Positions 25,531-39,100 of a stretch of DNA of 64,000 nucleotides are shown here, piece after piece (position 1 is the first letter of the stretch; the number at the start of each line of letters is the position of its first letter). The notes under the pieces were generated by a model. The model was not told the DNA's origin and searched no databases. It was given only the letters and a program-made list of their open reading frames with translations. The position numbers and the translations under genes were made by a program. Source of the stretch: Orientallactaga sibirica (Eukaryota > Chordata > Mammalia > Rodentia > Dipodidae); assembly GCA_036365145.1 (NCBI GenBank), contig JAEOAD010000012.1, forward strand, positions 41,732,501 through 41,796,500. Reading direction: 5' to 3'.

Positions 25531-28500
25531 TTATTTCTTTATTTTGAGATAAAGGGGCAGACAGAAAGAGAATGGGCACACCAAGGCCTCCAACAACTGC
25601 AAACAAACTCCAGACACCTGGACTACCTTGTGCATCTGACTTACATGGGTTCTGGGGAATCAAATCTGGGTCTTTAGGCTTGCAGGCATGCACCTTAAAT
25701 GCTAAGCCATCTATCCAGCCCAAGAATTACTTTTTTTGTTTTTTAAAGAACATTTTTATTTATTTATTTGAGAGAGGGAAAGAGGCAGAGTGATAGAAAA
25801 TGAATGGGCATGCCAGGGCTTCCAGCCACTGCCAGTGAACTCCAGATGCATGTGCCACCTTGTGTATCTGGCTTATGTGGGTACTGGAGAATTGAACCAA
25901 GGTCCTTTGGCTTTGCAGGCAAACACCTTAACTGCTAAGCCATCTCTCCAGCTCCCAAGAATTACTTTTTATCAGAATGTTCACCTTTGCTATCAATGTA
26001 TTAAGTATAGAAAGTAAAGAAATAAAGTATTTGTTAGTTTTAGTTATTGTTAACTAAAGTGAGTCTTCTAAGAGAATTTTGCTATTTTCAATAACTATCA
26101 AATATATAAGATTAGCATTGAATTTTGTAAAATACTTACTCTGTGGTCAAGTATTATCTCTTAGAATTCTGGGAGGTAAGTATAATGATCTCCAATGTAC
26201 AAGTGAAGAAACATAGGTTCAGAAATGTTTGGTTATTTTCCCCAAGTCATTCAGTTAATTCAGTATTGATACTACAATTTAAACTCAGCCACCCTGCCTT
26301 CGAAGCCATGGCCATTTTTGGGCAAAGCTTATATTTTACACAGGGATAACATTTTAAAAAATTTGTATATGATAGTATAAAAGCCTTTCTTTCTCCCTCT
26401 CTGTCTTTCTCTCTCTCTCTTTTTCCTTCCATCCCTCCCTCCCTCCTTCCTTCCCTACCTCCCCTCCCTTGCTTCCTCTCTCTCTTCCTCCCTCTCTCCA
26501 AGAAGCAAGCCCAAGAGAATGGCCTTTTTTTTTTCTTTGAGAAAGAGAGACAGACAATTGGCACACCAGGGCCTCAACCACTACAAACTCTAGATGCTTG
26601 CACCACCTAGTGGGCATATACAACCTTGCACTTGCCTCACCTGTGTGTGTCTGGCTCAACTGGGATCTAGAGGGTCAAACATGGGTCCTTAGGCTTCGCA
26701 GGCAAGTGCCTTAACTGCTAAGCCATCTCTTCTTCAGCCCATAGTCTTTTTTTTCTTTTTCTTTTTTTTTTTTTTTTTTTTTTTTTTTGGTTTTTCGAGG
26801 TAGGGTCTCACTCTGGCCCAGGCTGACCTGGAATTAACTATGTAGTCTCATGTAGTCTCAGGTGACCTTGAACTCACGGCGATCCTCCTACCTTTGCCTC
26901 CTGAGTGCTGGTATTAAAGGCGTGCGCCACCACGCCCGGCTGGTCTTTTTTTTTTTTTTTTAAAATATATATATATATTTAAATTTTTATTTATTTATTT
27001 GCAAGCAAAGAGAGAGAGAGAAGAGAAGAGAAGAGAAGAGAAGTAGACAGAGAATGGGCATGCCAGGGCCTATAGCCAGTGCAAATGAACTACAGATGCA
27101 TATGCCCCTTGTGCATCTAGCTTACGTGGGTCCTGGAGAATCGAACTGGGATCTTTGGCTTCGCAGGCAAATGCCTTAACCGCTAAGCCATTTCTCCAGC
27201 CCATGGTCTTTTTTTTTAACATGAGAGAATGAGAGTGAAAGAGAGTAAGGGAAAATTGACATGCCAGGGCCTCAGCTACTACAATTAAACTCCAGACACA
27301 TACACATGTGTGACCTTGCACACCTATGTCACTGTGTGTCTGGCTTACATGGGACCTGGAGAGTTGTATGTAAGTCCTTAAGCTTCACAGGCAAGCACCT
27401 TAATCTCTAAGCGATCTCTCCAGCCCAAAAGCCATTCTTTAAAGGAAAATCTTGCATTGCAGTTTCTAATGCAGGTCAAGATTATAGTAAGATGAATGCT
27501 ATGGTGACTCCCTGATTAAAAAGTTCTTTTAGGGGCTGGAGACATGGCCCTGCAGTTAGGGCATTTATCTGCGAAGTCTAAGGACTCAGGTTTGATTCTC
27601 TAGTACCATGTAAAGCCAGATGCACAGGGGGCGGGGTGCGGGGGGGGTGACGCATGTGTCTGGAGTTTGTTTTCAGTGGTGGAGGCCCTGGTGCTCCCAC
27701 TCTTTTGCTGTCTCTCTCTGCCTCTTTCTCTCTCTCAAATAAAGAAAAAAAGAAGTTCTTTTATGGGCTGGAGTGATGGCTTAATGGTTAAGGAGCTTGC
27801 CTGTGAAGCCTAAGGGCCTAGGTTCAATTCTCCAGGTCCTACATAAGGCAGCTGCACAAGGTGGCACATGCATCTGGAATTGCTTTGCAGTGGCTAGAGG
27901 CCCTGGTGTGCCCATTCTCTCTATCTGCTTCTTTCTCTGTCTCTCTCTGAAATAAGATTATATGTATATATAAAGTTCTTTGAGGCAGTGATAAATAGCA
28001 TTGTCAGTCCCTTTTAAAAAGGTGAACAAAAATATCTTGCCCCATTTTCTTGTTTTTAAGATGCTCCAAGTCATAGAAATGGGAAAAGCAAATGGTCATT
28101 CCTCTTCAGTTTGACAGACCTGAAATCAATCAAGCAAAACAAAGAGGGTATGGGCTGGTCATACTTGGTATTCTGTCTAAAGGATGACGTCGTTCTCCCT
28201 GCTCTGCACTTTCATCATGGAGATAGCAAACTACTGATAGAATCTCTTGAAAAATATGTGGTATTATGCGAGTAAGTATCACATTATTTCCTATTTATTA
28301 AAACTGGATTGTTTTTATACCAAGGCAAACTATTCTTGTCATCAGGGATTAGTAGCATGTGAACCTATGAGAGTAAGAGTAGCTTTATTTTTTTCTGGTT
28401 TATTGACTTTGGTCAGTGACTGAATAAAATTTTGCCATTTTAGTAATTTGAATCTGAGATTGATGCAGGATTTTGGGACTCAGGAGGGATCTTCCAAAAT

Positions 28501-31500
28501 TATGAATCCTAATTTTTGGTCCTTATTCTATTTTTAAAATTATTTATTTATTTATTTATTTGTTTGTTTTTTTGAGGTAGGGTCTTACTCTAGCCCAGGC
28601 TGACCTGGAACTTTCTCTGTAGTTCCAGGCTGGCCTCAAACTCACAATGATCCTTCTACTTCTGCCTCTCAAAGCACAATCAAAGGTGTGCACCACCATG
28701 CCTGTGTGTTATCCTAACTTTAGCAAAGTATTTATAAAAAAAATGGATTCAAGGATAACTTATGAATTGCTGAGTTTATTTAGGGAGAAATCACAAATTG
28801 TGGGGTTTATTTAAGAGAAATTAGAGTCTAGGAAAAGGCTGGAGCAGAGTCACAAGCCTGTGGAAGGTTGGAAACACACTCGTGGAAGACACAACATAGA
28901 TGATGAGGTTTCTTTAAGAGAAATGGGCATCTAGGAAGAGGCTGGAGCAGAACCCACAAGCATGTGGCAGATAGAATCTAGGAACTTATTAGGAAGTTAG
29001 AAGAAACATGCACTTGTGTGGAAGGCAAGTTAGCTCTGAGCCTCCCTATGGAAGAAAGTTGAAACAGCAAGTGGTGAGAGTTTAAGGAAGAATAGCAGAG
29101 GGAAAATACCAAAGCAGAGACTAGGAAATTCAGATGGGAAAGAGTTCCACCCTTGGGTACCTCAAGTATAGAGAAATTACACAGCACAGGCCCAGAGTTT
29201 AGATTACCCATGTGGTAGATCTAGAGGGTAAAGGACATAGACTCAGAGGTTAGAAACATCATACATGTAATTAAAATGAGAGGTTACCTCAAAACATAAA
29301 GCAGATAGAAGGCAAGCAGAAAACTTCCCAGGCCAAGAAACAGTTCTTATGCCAGACTTACATGTGTTCAAACAGATTGTAGGACAGAGAGAAAGAGCAG
29401 AGGTCAGAATGGACAAGCCTTTATAGCCAGGTGTCATGGCACACACCTTTTCCCAGCACTTGGGAGGCAGAGGTAAGAGGATGGCTATAAGTTCTAGGCC
29501 ACCCTGAGATTACATAGTGAATTCCAGGTCAGTGTGGGATAGAGGGTCTCCTACCTTGAAAAACCAAAATTTAAACAAATAATTTTTTTTTTTTTAACAA
29601 AAGGGTTCTTTAGGTTTGTAAGGGGGAGACCTGATAGGTTTGTAGATCAAGGTGGCTGACTCCAAAGGCCAGCCCACCCAGGTTGTGTGCTAGACTGTGG
29701 AGGCAGCAGGGGCGCTGTAGCTGTTGTGCATGAGACTGGATCAGACAGGAGTTCCTTTCCTGCCAAGGTGGAGTGGCATCTTGTGGTTTTCTCTCTGGGC
29801 TTCTGTCTCTAAGTGAAACTGCCTAAAAGAAGCTAGCTTTCTTCTGAGTTTAAGATGATCACCTTATTAATGTTTTAAAGTAAAATGACTCCAATATTTT
29901 TTATGTGAATCGACTACTTTTGAGAGGATTAAGTAGGTTGCAGGACAGACAATATTGTTTTTTTTGAAGCAGAAGTTTCTGACTGTATTATTGAATGAAT
30001 GATGATACTTCAGTCTTATGAATTATATACTAATTTGCCTTTTATAATGTATTGTCTGTTAAGTATACAGTTTTATTGGTAAGGTTGGAACTTTAAGTCA
30101 GGCAAATCTGTGTCCTTGAAAACAGACTTCTTTTACTTTACAAAAATCTTGTCTTGTTTATTGATTTCTGTATGTCTGTACACATATTCTTTCTTGCTTT
30201 ACTCTCAACAAGTATTTTGGTATCACTTCCAAAGCACTAAACAGATCGCTTGGTAATCTATTATGAACAAAATGGGCATTTTATGAAGGATGGTAAACAA
30301 GTCAGTGGCTATCAAAACTAAAGAACTAAGGTGAAGAAAGTACAGGGAACTTAGGTAGCTTCCAGAAATGGAGGAAAGGTGATCATGAAAGATGCTCTAA
30401 GAGGAGATTCTAAATTGAGACCTAAATAGGTGAACCATTAGCATGAAAGGAGGGGTATTTAGCATGAGGGATATTTTGAAATCACTGAACAAAGTAGTTC
30501 AGTATTACAGGTCTGCAGAGTGTGGGAAAGTGCTGAGTAAACGCTGAGCATGGAGGAGCTTATAAGCCTGGTCACCTACATGAGCTAAGATGGCTAGAAC
30601 TAGGAGAGTGACATGTAAGATAGAGGTAATGGGGAAGTATTTAGGATTGGATTATGTGATTGTTTGGATATATAGAGCTGAGAAGGGAGAGATTAAAGCT
30701 TTTGACTTGAGTAGGAGAGGATTGTTACCTGTATATTAATGATCTCCTCACTATAGTAGAGTTAATACTACCTTGCCTGAATTTAAATTATGAAAGGCTG
30801 AGAGTGAATGATCCAAAGCTGGAAGATTTTGACTGTATATCTTCTGGCATGAAGTTTTTGCTTACTCTGTTGGTCACCCATCTTTGGCAGTAAGCATGCT
30901 GTTATATCCCAGTTTATGTAAGTCAGGCCTGATTGGTGATATGTGGGTCTTGGAACTTGAAGGGAGAAGATGTGAATAGGCTACTGTTGGGAGGACAGTA
31001 TATGTATGTATATATTTTAATCTACTTGCAAGCAGAGTGAGAGAATAGACAAGAGACAGGGCACACCAGGACCTCCAGCTGCTGCAAATGAACTCCAAAT
31101 GCATGTACCATTTTGCATCTGGCTTTATGTGGGTACTGGGGAATCGAAGCCTGCGTCATTAGGCCTTACAGGCAAGTACCTTAACTGGTGAGCCATCTTT
31201 CCAGCCTGCTGTTTTTTTTTTTTTTTTTTTTTTTTGAGATAGGGTTTCACTCTAGCCCAGGCTGACCTGGAATTCACTATGTAGTCACAGGGTGTCCTTG
31301 AACTCACAGCGATCTTTCTACCTCTGCCTCCCAAGTGCTGGGATTATAGGCATGCGCCACCACACCCAGCTTCTATTTTTGCTTTTTGAGACAGTGTCTT
31401 GCTTTGTAGTATGGGTTCACATTGACTCGAAACCCTTTTGCTTCAGCTTCTGCAGTGCTGGTATCACAGGAATGTATAACTGGACTGGCTTGGTGAATAG

Positions 31501-34500
31501 GCTTAGTTTTAAGATTGTATTTTAAATGTGCTAGACAAACTTGTGAACTGAAGAAAGAACCAGTATAAGAACAATCAAATTGGTCTTAGGAATAAAAAAC
31601 AAGGTTATGAGAACCTAATTTGAAAAAGTGGAGCATCAGGTAAAATTCGACTTCCTGCTATGTTCAGTGCAAATTGATACCTTCCCTGTTGAAGCTTTGT
31701 TTATATGTTGTTGTTTTCTTTTGAGACAGGGTCTTAGGTACCCAGGCTGGTCTTGAGTTTATGATGTTCCTGCCTCTTCCTCCACTTCCAAGTGCTGGGA
31801 TTGCTGGTGTGCACTCCCATTTATGGGAGCTGTGTTTATATCTTATTTTTTTCTGGGTGGGGGTGTGTATCAAGGCAGGGTCTCACTCCAGCCCAGGCTG
31901 ACCTGGAATTTACTATGTAGTCTCAGTACATTGAACTCACAATGATTCTCCTACCTCTGCCTCCCGAGTGCTGGGTTTAAAGGTGTGTGCCACCACTGTT
32001 TATATCTTAAGCATCATCACATACCATTCTGTCCTTTGTTCTAGTCACATAGTTTTGAGTTCCTTAAGTCCCCTATACTGGGGCTGGAGAGATGGCTTAG
32101 AGGTTAACCGCTTACCTATGAAGCCTAAGAACCCCAGTTCAAGGTTCAATTCCCTAGTACCCACGTAAGCCAGATGCACAAGGTGGCACATGCATCTGGA
32201 GTTTGTTTGCAGTGGCTGGAGGTCCTGGTGTGCCCATTCTTTCTCTCTCAAACAAATTTAAAAAATCCCCTAAACTCTTACTGTCATTTGGTCATTTACA
32301 TACATTGTTTTGTTTCTTGCCTTCTCTTCTGATCTCTGAGCTCTCAATTTAGTATCATTTCCTCAGAAGGGTTTTCTTGGGTACCCCCTTTCGTATGTGG
32401 TGCAGATTTCTGCCTTCACCTCCCTGTCACATTTCCTTCTATGCTTCCTTCACGGTACTTATGATGATAAAATAATTCTGTCCATTTACTTTTATGTTCT
32501 ACTACAGAAAGTAAGCTTTATAAGGACAAGGATGGCATTTTGTTTTCACCTCCCCCTGTTCCTAGTCATAGTGCCTATTACATGGTAGGTACATAAACAA
32601 AGTTGAATGAATAAATTACATGGCAATTACCAATTTGATAAATAGCTTTTGAAAGAATTATTTTGAGAAATACATTGTAGGTTAGTTTTTTTCTTTTTCT
32701 TTTCTTCTTTTTTGAGGCAAGTCCAACAGACTGGCCTTTTTTATAAGGGGGGGGATGAGAGAATGAGAATTGGTGTGCTGGGGTCTCAGGCCACTGTAAT
32801 TTAACTCTAGATATATGCGCCACCTAGTGCACATCTGTGACCTTGCACACTGTGTCACCTTGTATCTAGCTTATGTGAGACCTGGAGAGTCAAATCTGGG
32901 TCCTTAGGCTTCGCAGGCAAGTGCCTTAACCACTAAGCCATGTTGGGTCCCCATCTTTTTTTTTTTTTTTTTGAGGTAGGGTCTCGCCCTAGCCCAGGCT
33001 GACCTAGAATTCACTATGTAGTCTCAGGCTGGCCTTGAACTTATAGTGATCCTCCTACCTCAGCCTCCTGAGTGCTGGAATTAAAGGCATGCACCACCAC
33101 ACCTGGCAATCTTTTGAGGGCTTACTTACTATATCTTAGATGCATTACTACATCATGCAGGAAAGAGAGCAGTGATCAAAAAAGATAGGGCCACTGCTTT
33201 CATGGGCTTTGTAATATTTGTGGAAAGACCAACATCAGGTAAATACCTGTAAATTTTTAGCTGTAATAAATGATGTGAATAAGAGAGATATGGTAGTATA
33301 AGAACACAAGAGGCTATCAAGCACCTTTTTGTGTGTAGTGGTAACTGAAACTATAGGAAAGACCAAATTATCTAAGGGGGGGTTATAGTGGAATGAGATG
33401 TGAGCACATGAAACTTTTAGTGATCTGGTCAGAGAAAAACTAGCAAAGTAGACTAATCATCCTGTATTTTGTTCTCATTGGACATACTTGTAAAATTTAT
33501 GCCACTTCTCTTTTGTATATTTTTGTGTGATGATTGGGGACAGTTAACCCTTTGTCTATAAATGATCTGAAATGTGTGAGAACAGTACGTCAAAATGTTT
33601 TCCCTCCAAGGCCATTCTATAGTCTAAGTTGAAAATGAGTGCTCCTTATTCCTTTTCCTGTCACAGATAATGCCCAATTACATCATGCCTTCTAGCCCAC
33701 ATATTACATAATGAATATAAGTAGTAGAAGAAAGATCCTCTAAATAATTGCCAATTTAAACACCACAAAATTCTGTCAGCTAGCTCTATCAGATTCTTAT
33801 TATTTACTCATTTATTTATGAGAGCATGAGAGAAACGTGCAGAGAGTGAGAGCATGCGCACATGCGAGTATGCACACCAGGGCCTCTAGCCACTGCAAAT
33901 GAACTCCAGATGCATATGCCACCTTATGAATCTGGCTTTACATGGGTACTGGGGAATCGAACACAGGTCCTTAGGCTTTACAGGCAAGTGTCTTAACTGC
34001 TTGAGCCATCTCTTCAGCCCTCAGATTCTTTTAAAAATAAATTCTCATTGTGTACACTCATTGAACATGGTACCGTTTTACTGAGGGACATTTTCGTAGA
34101 AGTATCTTTGTTAAGCATATACCCACCATATTCCCTTCCCCTGTCCCTTTTACTCTCTGTTCTTCTAGAGTTTCGCTTCTACTTTCATGTCATGTATATA
34201 TACATATGTGACTTTATGTATCTATGAAATCTAGAAATGAGGGAAAACATATTTCTTTTTCTGAGACTGGCTTAATTTACTTAATATAATTATCTCCATT
34301 TGTATTCATTTTCCTACATATGACAAATTTCATTTTGGAAAAATTCCATTGTGTCTATGTGCATTCTCTTGATCCATTCTTCTGTTGCTGAACACCTAGG
34401 TTGGTTCCATTACTATGCTATGCTGTTGTGAATACTGCTGCAGTAAGCTTTTGTGTACAAGTATATATATGTTGACTTGGAGTTATTTGGATTAATACCC

Positions 34501-36075
34501 AGGAATGGTTTAGCTAAGTCATATGGTAAATCTAGTTTTAGTTTTTTTTTTTTAAATATTTTAAAAATTATTTTTATTTTTGAGAGAAAGGGAGAGACAG
34601 AATGGGCATGCCAGGTCCTTCAGCCTGCTGTGAATGAACTCTTGTGGCACATGTGGGACATTGTGTGCTTGCACCACTGGCATCTGGCTGCCTGGGACCA
34701 AGAGATTTGAACATGAGTTATTAGGCTTTGCAGGCAAGCGCCTTAACCACTGAGCAATCTCTCCAGCTCAAGTTTTAGTTTTAGTTTTAGCCCCCACTAC
34801 TCCCCCCCGCCGAGGTACGGTTTCACTCTAGTCCAGGCTGACCTGGAATTCACTATGTAGTCTCAGGGTGGCCTTGAACTCACAGTGATCATCCTACCTC
34901 TCCCTCCCGAGTGCTTGGATTGAAGGCGTATGCCACCACGCCAGGCGAGTTTTAGTTTTTTAAGGGACCTCCATACTGATTCTCGTATTCTTGTTTTGGA
35001 TTTCATATCCCTGCAGTGTTACTGTTGTATCTTGTTATGTTAGAATTTAGAAGAGATAAATGTTATTAAATGATCTTAAGCATTTATAACAAACTAGAGG
35101 TATATAGCAACAAAACAACACATGTAGTTTTCATTTTAAACAGAAAAGATGTAGATTTATTAAAGCTGACTTACTAAGTTATAAAACTTACTGGATAGAA
35201 AAAAGATTCAATAATTGGTTTCCAATTATGTGAAATTAGTTGTCTATTTGGAAAGCATGTAACTTATTCTGTAGTTTTTGGAAGTATGGAAATAGACCCA
35301 TTTCTAGAGTTTTAATAATAAAACTAAATACTTGTTACCTGAAGTGCAAGTAATGATCTTATTAAATATTTTCATAACATATATATGTTTATACTTATGG
35401 TTAACATCATTAATGATCGTTACCAAATACTTGTATTTTATATTTTTAACATTTTGTATTTTTTTTCCCCAAGGTAGGGTCTCACTCTAGCCCAGACTGA
35501 CCTGGCACTCACTCTGTAGTCCCAGGCTGTCCTCGATCTCACATTGATCCTCCTACCTCTACCTCCCAAGTGCTGGAATTAAAGGTTTGTGCCACCACAC
35601 CTGGTAACATTTTGTATCTTTTTAAAAAATAATATTTTCTTTAAAAAAACTTTTTTTTATTTATTAGAGCGAGAGGGAGAGAATGGTTACAACCAGGGCC
35701 TCTAGCCACTGCAAACGAACTCTAGTTGCATGCACCACCATGTGCATCTGACTTTCATGTGTTCTGGGGAATTGAACCTGAGTCCTCAGGCTTTGCAGGC
35801 AAGTGCCTTAATTGCTACGCCATCTCTCCAGTTCACATTTTGTATCTTTTCTTTTCTTTTTCTTTTTTTTTTTTTTTGAGGCAGGGTCTTGCTGTAGCTC
35901 AGGCTGACCTGGAATTCACTATGTAGTCTCAGAGTGGCCTTGAATTCATGGCAATCCTCCTACTTCTGCTTCCCAAGTTCTGGCATTAAAGGTGTGCGCC
36001 ACCACACATCTTAATGCTAACAAGCTGTGGAAAGAATTTGGAAACTAATTCAGAAGATACGTTTCCTTATTTTGT

Positions 36076-36110
<35 letters not shown>

Positions 36111-39100
36111 AGTCCTATAATTGTTTAGTTTTCATATAATATATTTTTCTGTTGTACTTCTAAAAAAGAATTTAGGTTATTGCAATGTTTTATATTTGTT
36201 ACATTATATTTAAAAATGAGTAAATTTAATATGTTTCACACAGTTTTGGAGTTCATTTAAACTAGTCAATAGTTACTGTGTATGGGAACCCTTCTAGAAC
36301 TGGAAATTAAGATTTTTTTTTTTTGTTGTCAGGAAAAAGAATTATGTAGGGTTAATTATTGATTCCTTGTACCAATATTCTACAAATCCTTTTTGTCATT
36401 ACAGATCACCACAAGATAAAAGAATACTTCTTGTCAATTTTCAGAATAAGAGCCTTTCACAGTCTTTTGAAAATCTTCTTGATGAACCAGCATATGGCTT
36501 AATACAAGTATGTTTCTTAAATTTGTCCTGTATTTATATGCTCATTTAACTGTATTATTTATATATCCTATATCTCTTGCTTTCTTAGAGAGGATACACA
36601 ATGAAGCAGGTTTCTTAATCACTATGACACTATGCTCTGCAATTTTATACATAATAATATGAAGGTTGAGGAGATAGCTCATTTCATAAACTTGTCTTGC
36701 AAGCATGAAGACCTGAGTTTGATCCCCAGAACCTATGTAAAAAAAACAGCTAGAAATGGTGGCATGTGTTTATAGTCCCAACCCTATGGAGGCAGAAATA
36801 GATCCTTGGGACTTACTGGCCAGATAGTCTACCCTTAGCCTAATTGGAGAGTTCCAAAAGGTTGACATTATCCTTTAGTCTCCATACACATGCATGTACA
36901 TATGCACACACACAGGCACACTTACAAGAAATATTAGTATTATCCATATGCTTCTTTGATCCTTAATTACCCTTAGACCAATAACTATATACTGTGCTTT
37001 TCATTTAGGTGAAGGGTCATAGGGCAAGCCACTTTGACTATCAAGTTTATCATTAGTTTAGGAAAAAAAAAATCCACTCTGAACTTTTGTTTTCCATTTA
37101 AGTAGGTTGTTTGGGGTTATGATGTGTCTGGTTGCCCTAAATGTTCTTGTCTTTGCCTAAACATATGCACTGAACATGTGCAGGATTTCACTGAGATTGA
37201 GTAAGTCATGAGATGGTTGTTTTCATTCAGTTACTCACTTAAAAAAATGTTCGTGTGCTTACTGTGTTTCAGGAACTTTTTTTTTTCCCTTGGTCTTGAA
37301 GATGTAAAGGTTAACAATATAAGATGAAAACTTCTAGGAAGAGACCAGGAGAGCTTAACACTTAAAAAGTGAGGAGACAGTTACTCTTTTGAGAATAATT
37401 ATTTAATAAGTAACTGTTTCTGATGACTTTAATGAGTAGATGGTTTGGGCTTTAGATGTCAGAATTCTAGGAGTTAATGGTAGGACTGCACTGCCTCAGA
37501 ACAAATTACTCTTGTTGGCTTGATTTTTATTGTTAGTATAATTAGATTAAAATGGCAGCTCTTATATAAATATCATGAGCTTTTAACTTAAATGCTTAAG
37601 TCTTTTTTGTGTTAGTGTGGTAATGCACACTGTGAAAAATGTACATATGCATTATTTTTTGTAAAGGCAGGACTGCTAGACAGAAGAAAGCTGTTGTGGG
37701 CCATTCACCACTGGAAAGTAAGCACTGTGTACATTTTTGATATATGCAGATTGAAAGAAGCTGCAAATCATTTCTTCACCTGAAGTTTAATCAGTAGTTT
37801 TAGCTGCCGTTTGTTATGCAATTTTAACCAAATGAAGATTTCCTTATTTAAATTTTCCTTCCTAGAAAAAAATTTAAGATAATCTTAGAACACTCTATTT
37901 TAGTTCTGATTTCTGACTTATAAAAAGCTTTGCTTTTTTCCCCTCATGGCATAGTTTTATTCTATATTTGAGTTAGTAATGCTAATTTTTTTTCTACTAT
38001 ATAGAAAATTAAAAAGGACCCTTATACAGCAACTATGGTAGGATTTTCCAAAGTTACAAACTACATTTTTGATAGTTTGCGAGGCAGTGATCCTTCTACG
38101 CATCAACGACCACCTTCTGAAATGGCTGATTTTCTTAGTGATGCTATCCCAGGCCTAAAGATAAATCAGCAGGAAGAACCTGGATTTGAAGTCATCACAC
38201 GAGTGAGTGGGGTTTCATATAAATATCATTCTTATGCTGTAATAGGAGAATGTGTGTACCCAATACTATAAAAGTAGACTTCGTTCTGGAGATTCTTACT
38301 TTCCCATAAACCATTCTTACAGTATTTTGCTGACTAAAATTATATCTGACACTAAGTACTAGTCCCCCCCCTTCATGGTTTGTTCTTGTTCTTATACTGT
38401 CTCTTCAGTAATGTTTTGTCTTTTTTGGGGGGCGGGGGGTGGGATAATGACCAAACTGTAATTGAATGCCCTGGGATGAGTGAATATTGACTTTTTCTAT
38501 TGTTTCTTAGTTTTGCCACAAATCTGTATGCTTGCTGTGTAGGCAGCAGAGGTGTCTAATCAAAACACTTCTTTGGACTTTTACTCTTTTTAAAAAACTG
38601 TTTTGGAGCTGGAGAGATGGCTCAGTGGTTAAGCCACTTGCCTGCAATGTTGACCCATGTTTGATTCCCCAGTACCCATGTAAAGCCAGATGTACAAAGT
38701 GGCCCATGCATCTAGATTTGGTTCGCAGTGGCTAGGGGCCTTGGTGTACCCATTCTCATTCTCTCCCTCTCTCTGCTTGCAAATAAATTAATAAATAAAA
38801 TATTTTAAAAAACTATTTATTTGAGAAAGAGTGACAAAGAGGCAGAGAGAGAGAGAAAGAGAGAGAGAGAGAATGAGAATGGGCACCTCAGGGCCTCTAG
38901 CCACTGAAAACTGAACTCCAGATACATGAGCGACCTTGTGCATCTGGCTTTACATGGATACTGGGGAATTGAACTTAGGTCCTTGGATTTGCAGGCAAGC
39001 ACCTTAACCACTAAGCCCAGGGCTTTTTTTTTTTTTTTTTTTATTGACAACTTCCATAATTATAGACAATAAATCATGATAATTCCCTCCCCCTCACTTT

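Larger units (their letters stand above)
16066..28060 (+). other. TBC1D15: TBC1D15 intron 4
   Basis: 12 kb, the densest SINE field of the window (over 35 copies), with LTR and L1 fragments. Unique-looking stretches: 16960-17360, 17950-18120, 20080-20340, 22150-22330, 22660-22850, 23190-23840, 25970-26110. Confidence 0.9.
34040..35030 (-). mobile_element. Older L1 fragment, split by two SINEs
   Basis: Antisense pieces at 34040-34545 and 34947-35030: tttcattttggaaaaattcc, gatccattcttctgttgctg, ttgtgaatactgctgcagta, aagggacctccatactgatt follow the L1 ORF2/3'-UTR region. Confidence 0.75.
28272..36404 (+). other. TBC1D15: TBC1D15 intron 5
   Basis: 8.1 kb with an unclassified LTR-like element (28750-29860), an L1 fragment, an L2 remnant and SINEs. 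Of the unique-looking parts, 29870-30990 and 33110-33780 include L2-like fragments (around 30370-30600 and 33115-33300), too decayed to place firmly. 35030-35450 and 36110-36400 show nothing recognisable. Confidence 0.85.

Noticed and set aside
28978..29446. Small minus-strand frames as possible retroviral protein remnants
   Set aside because: No recognisable motif; the region is purine-rich with tandem repeats, so I left it as unclassified.
38035..38271. A separate small gene starting at the internal Met of exon 8
   Set aside because: It is exon 8 in frame, reading 22 codons into intron 8 before a stop; the donor gtgagt at 38203 is strong.
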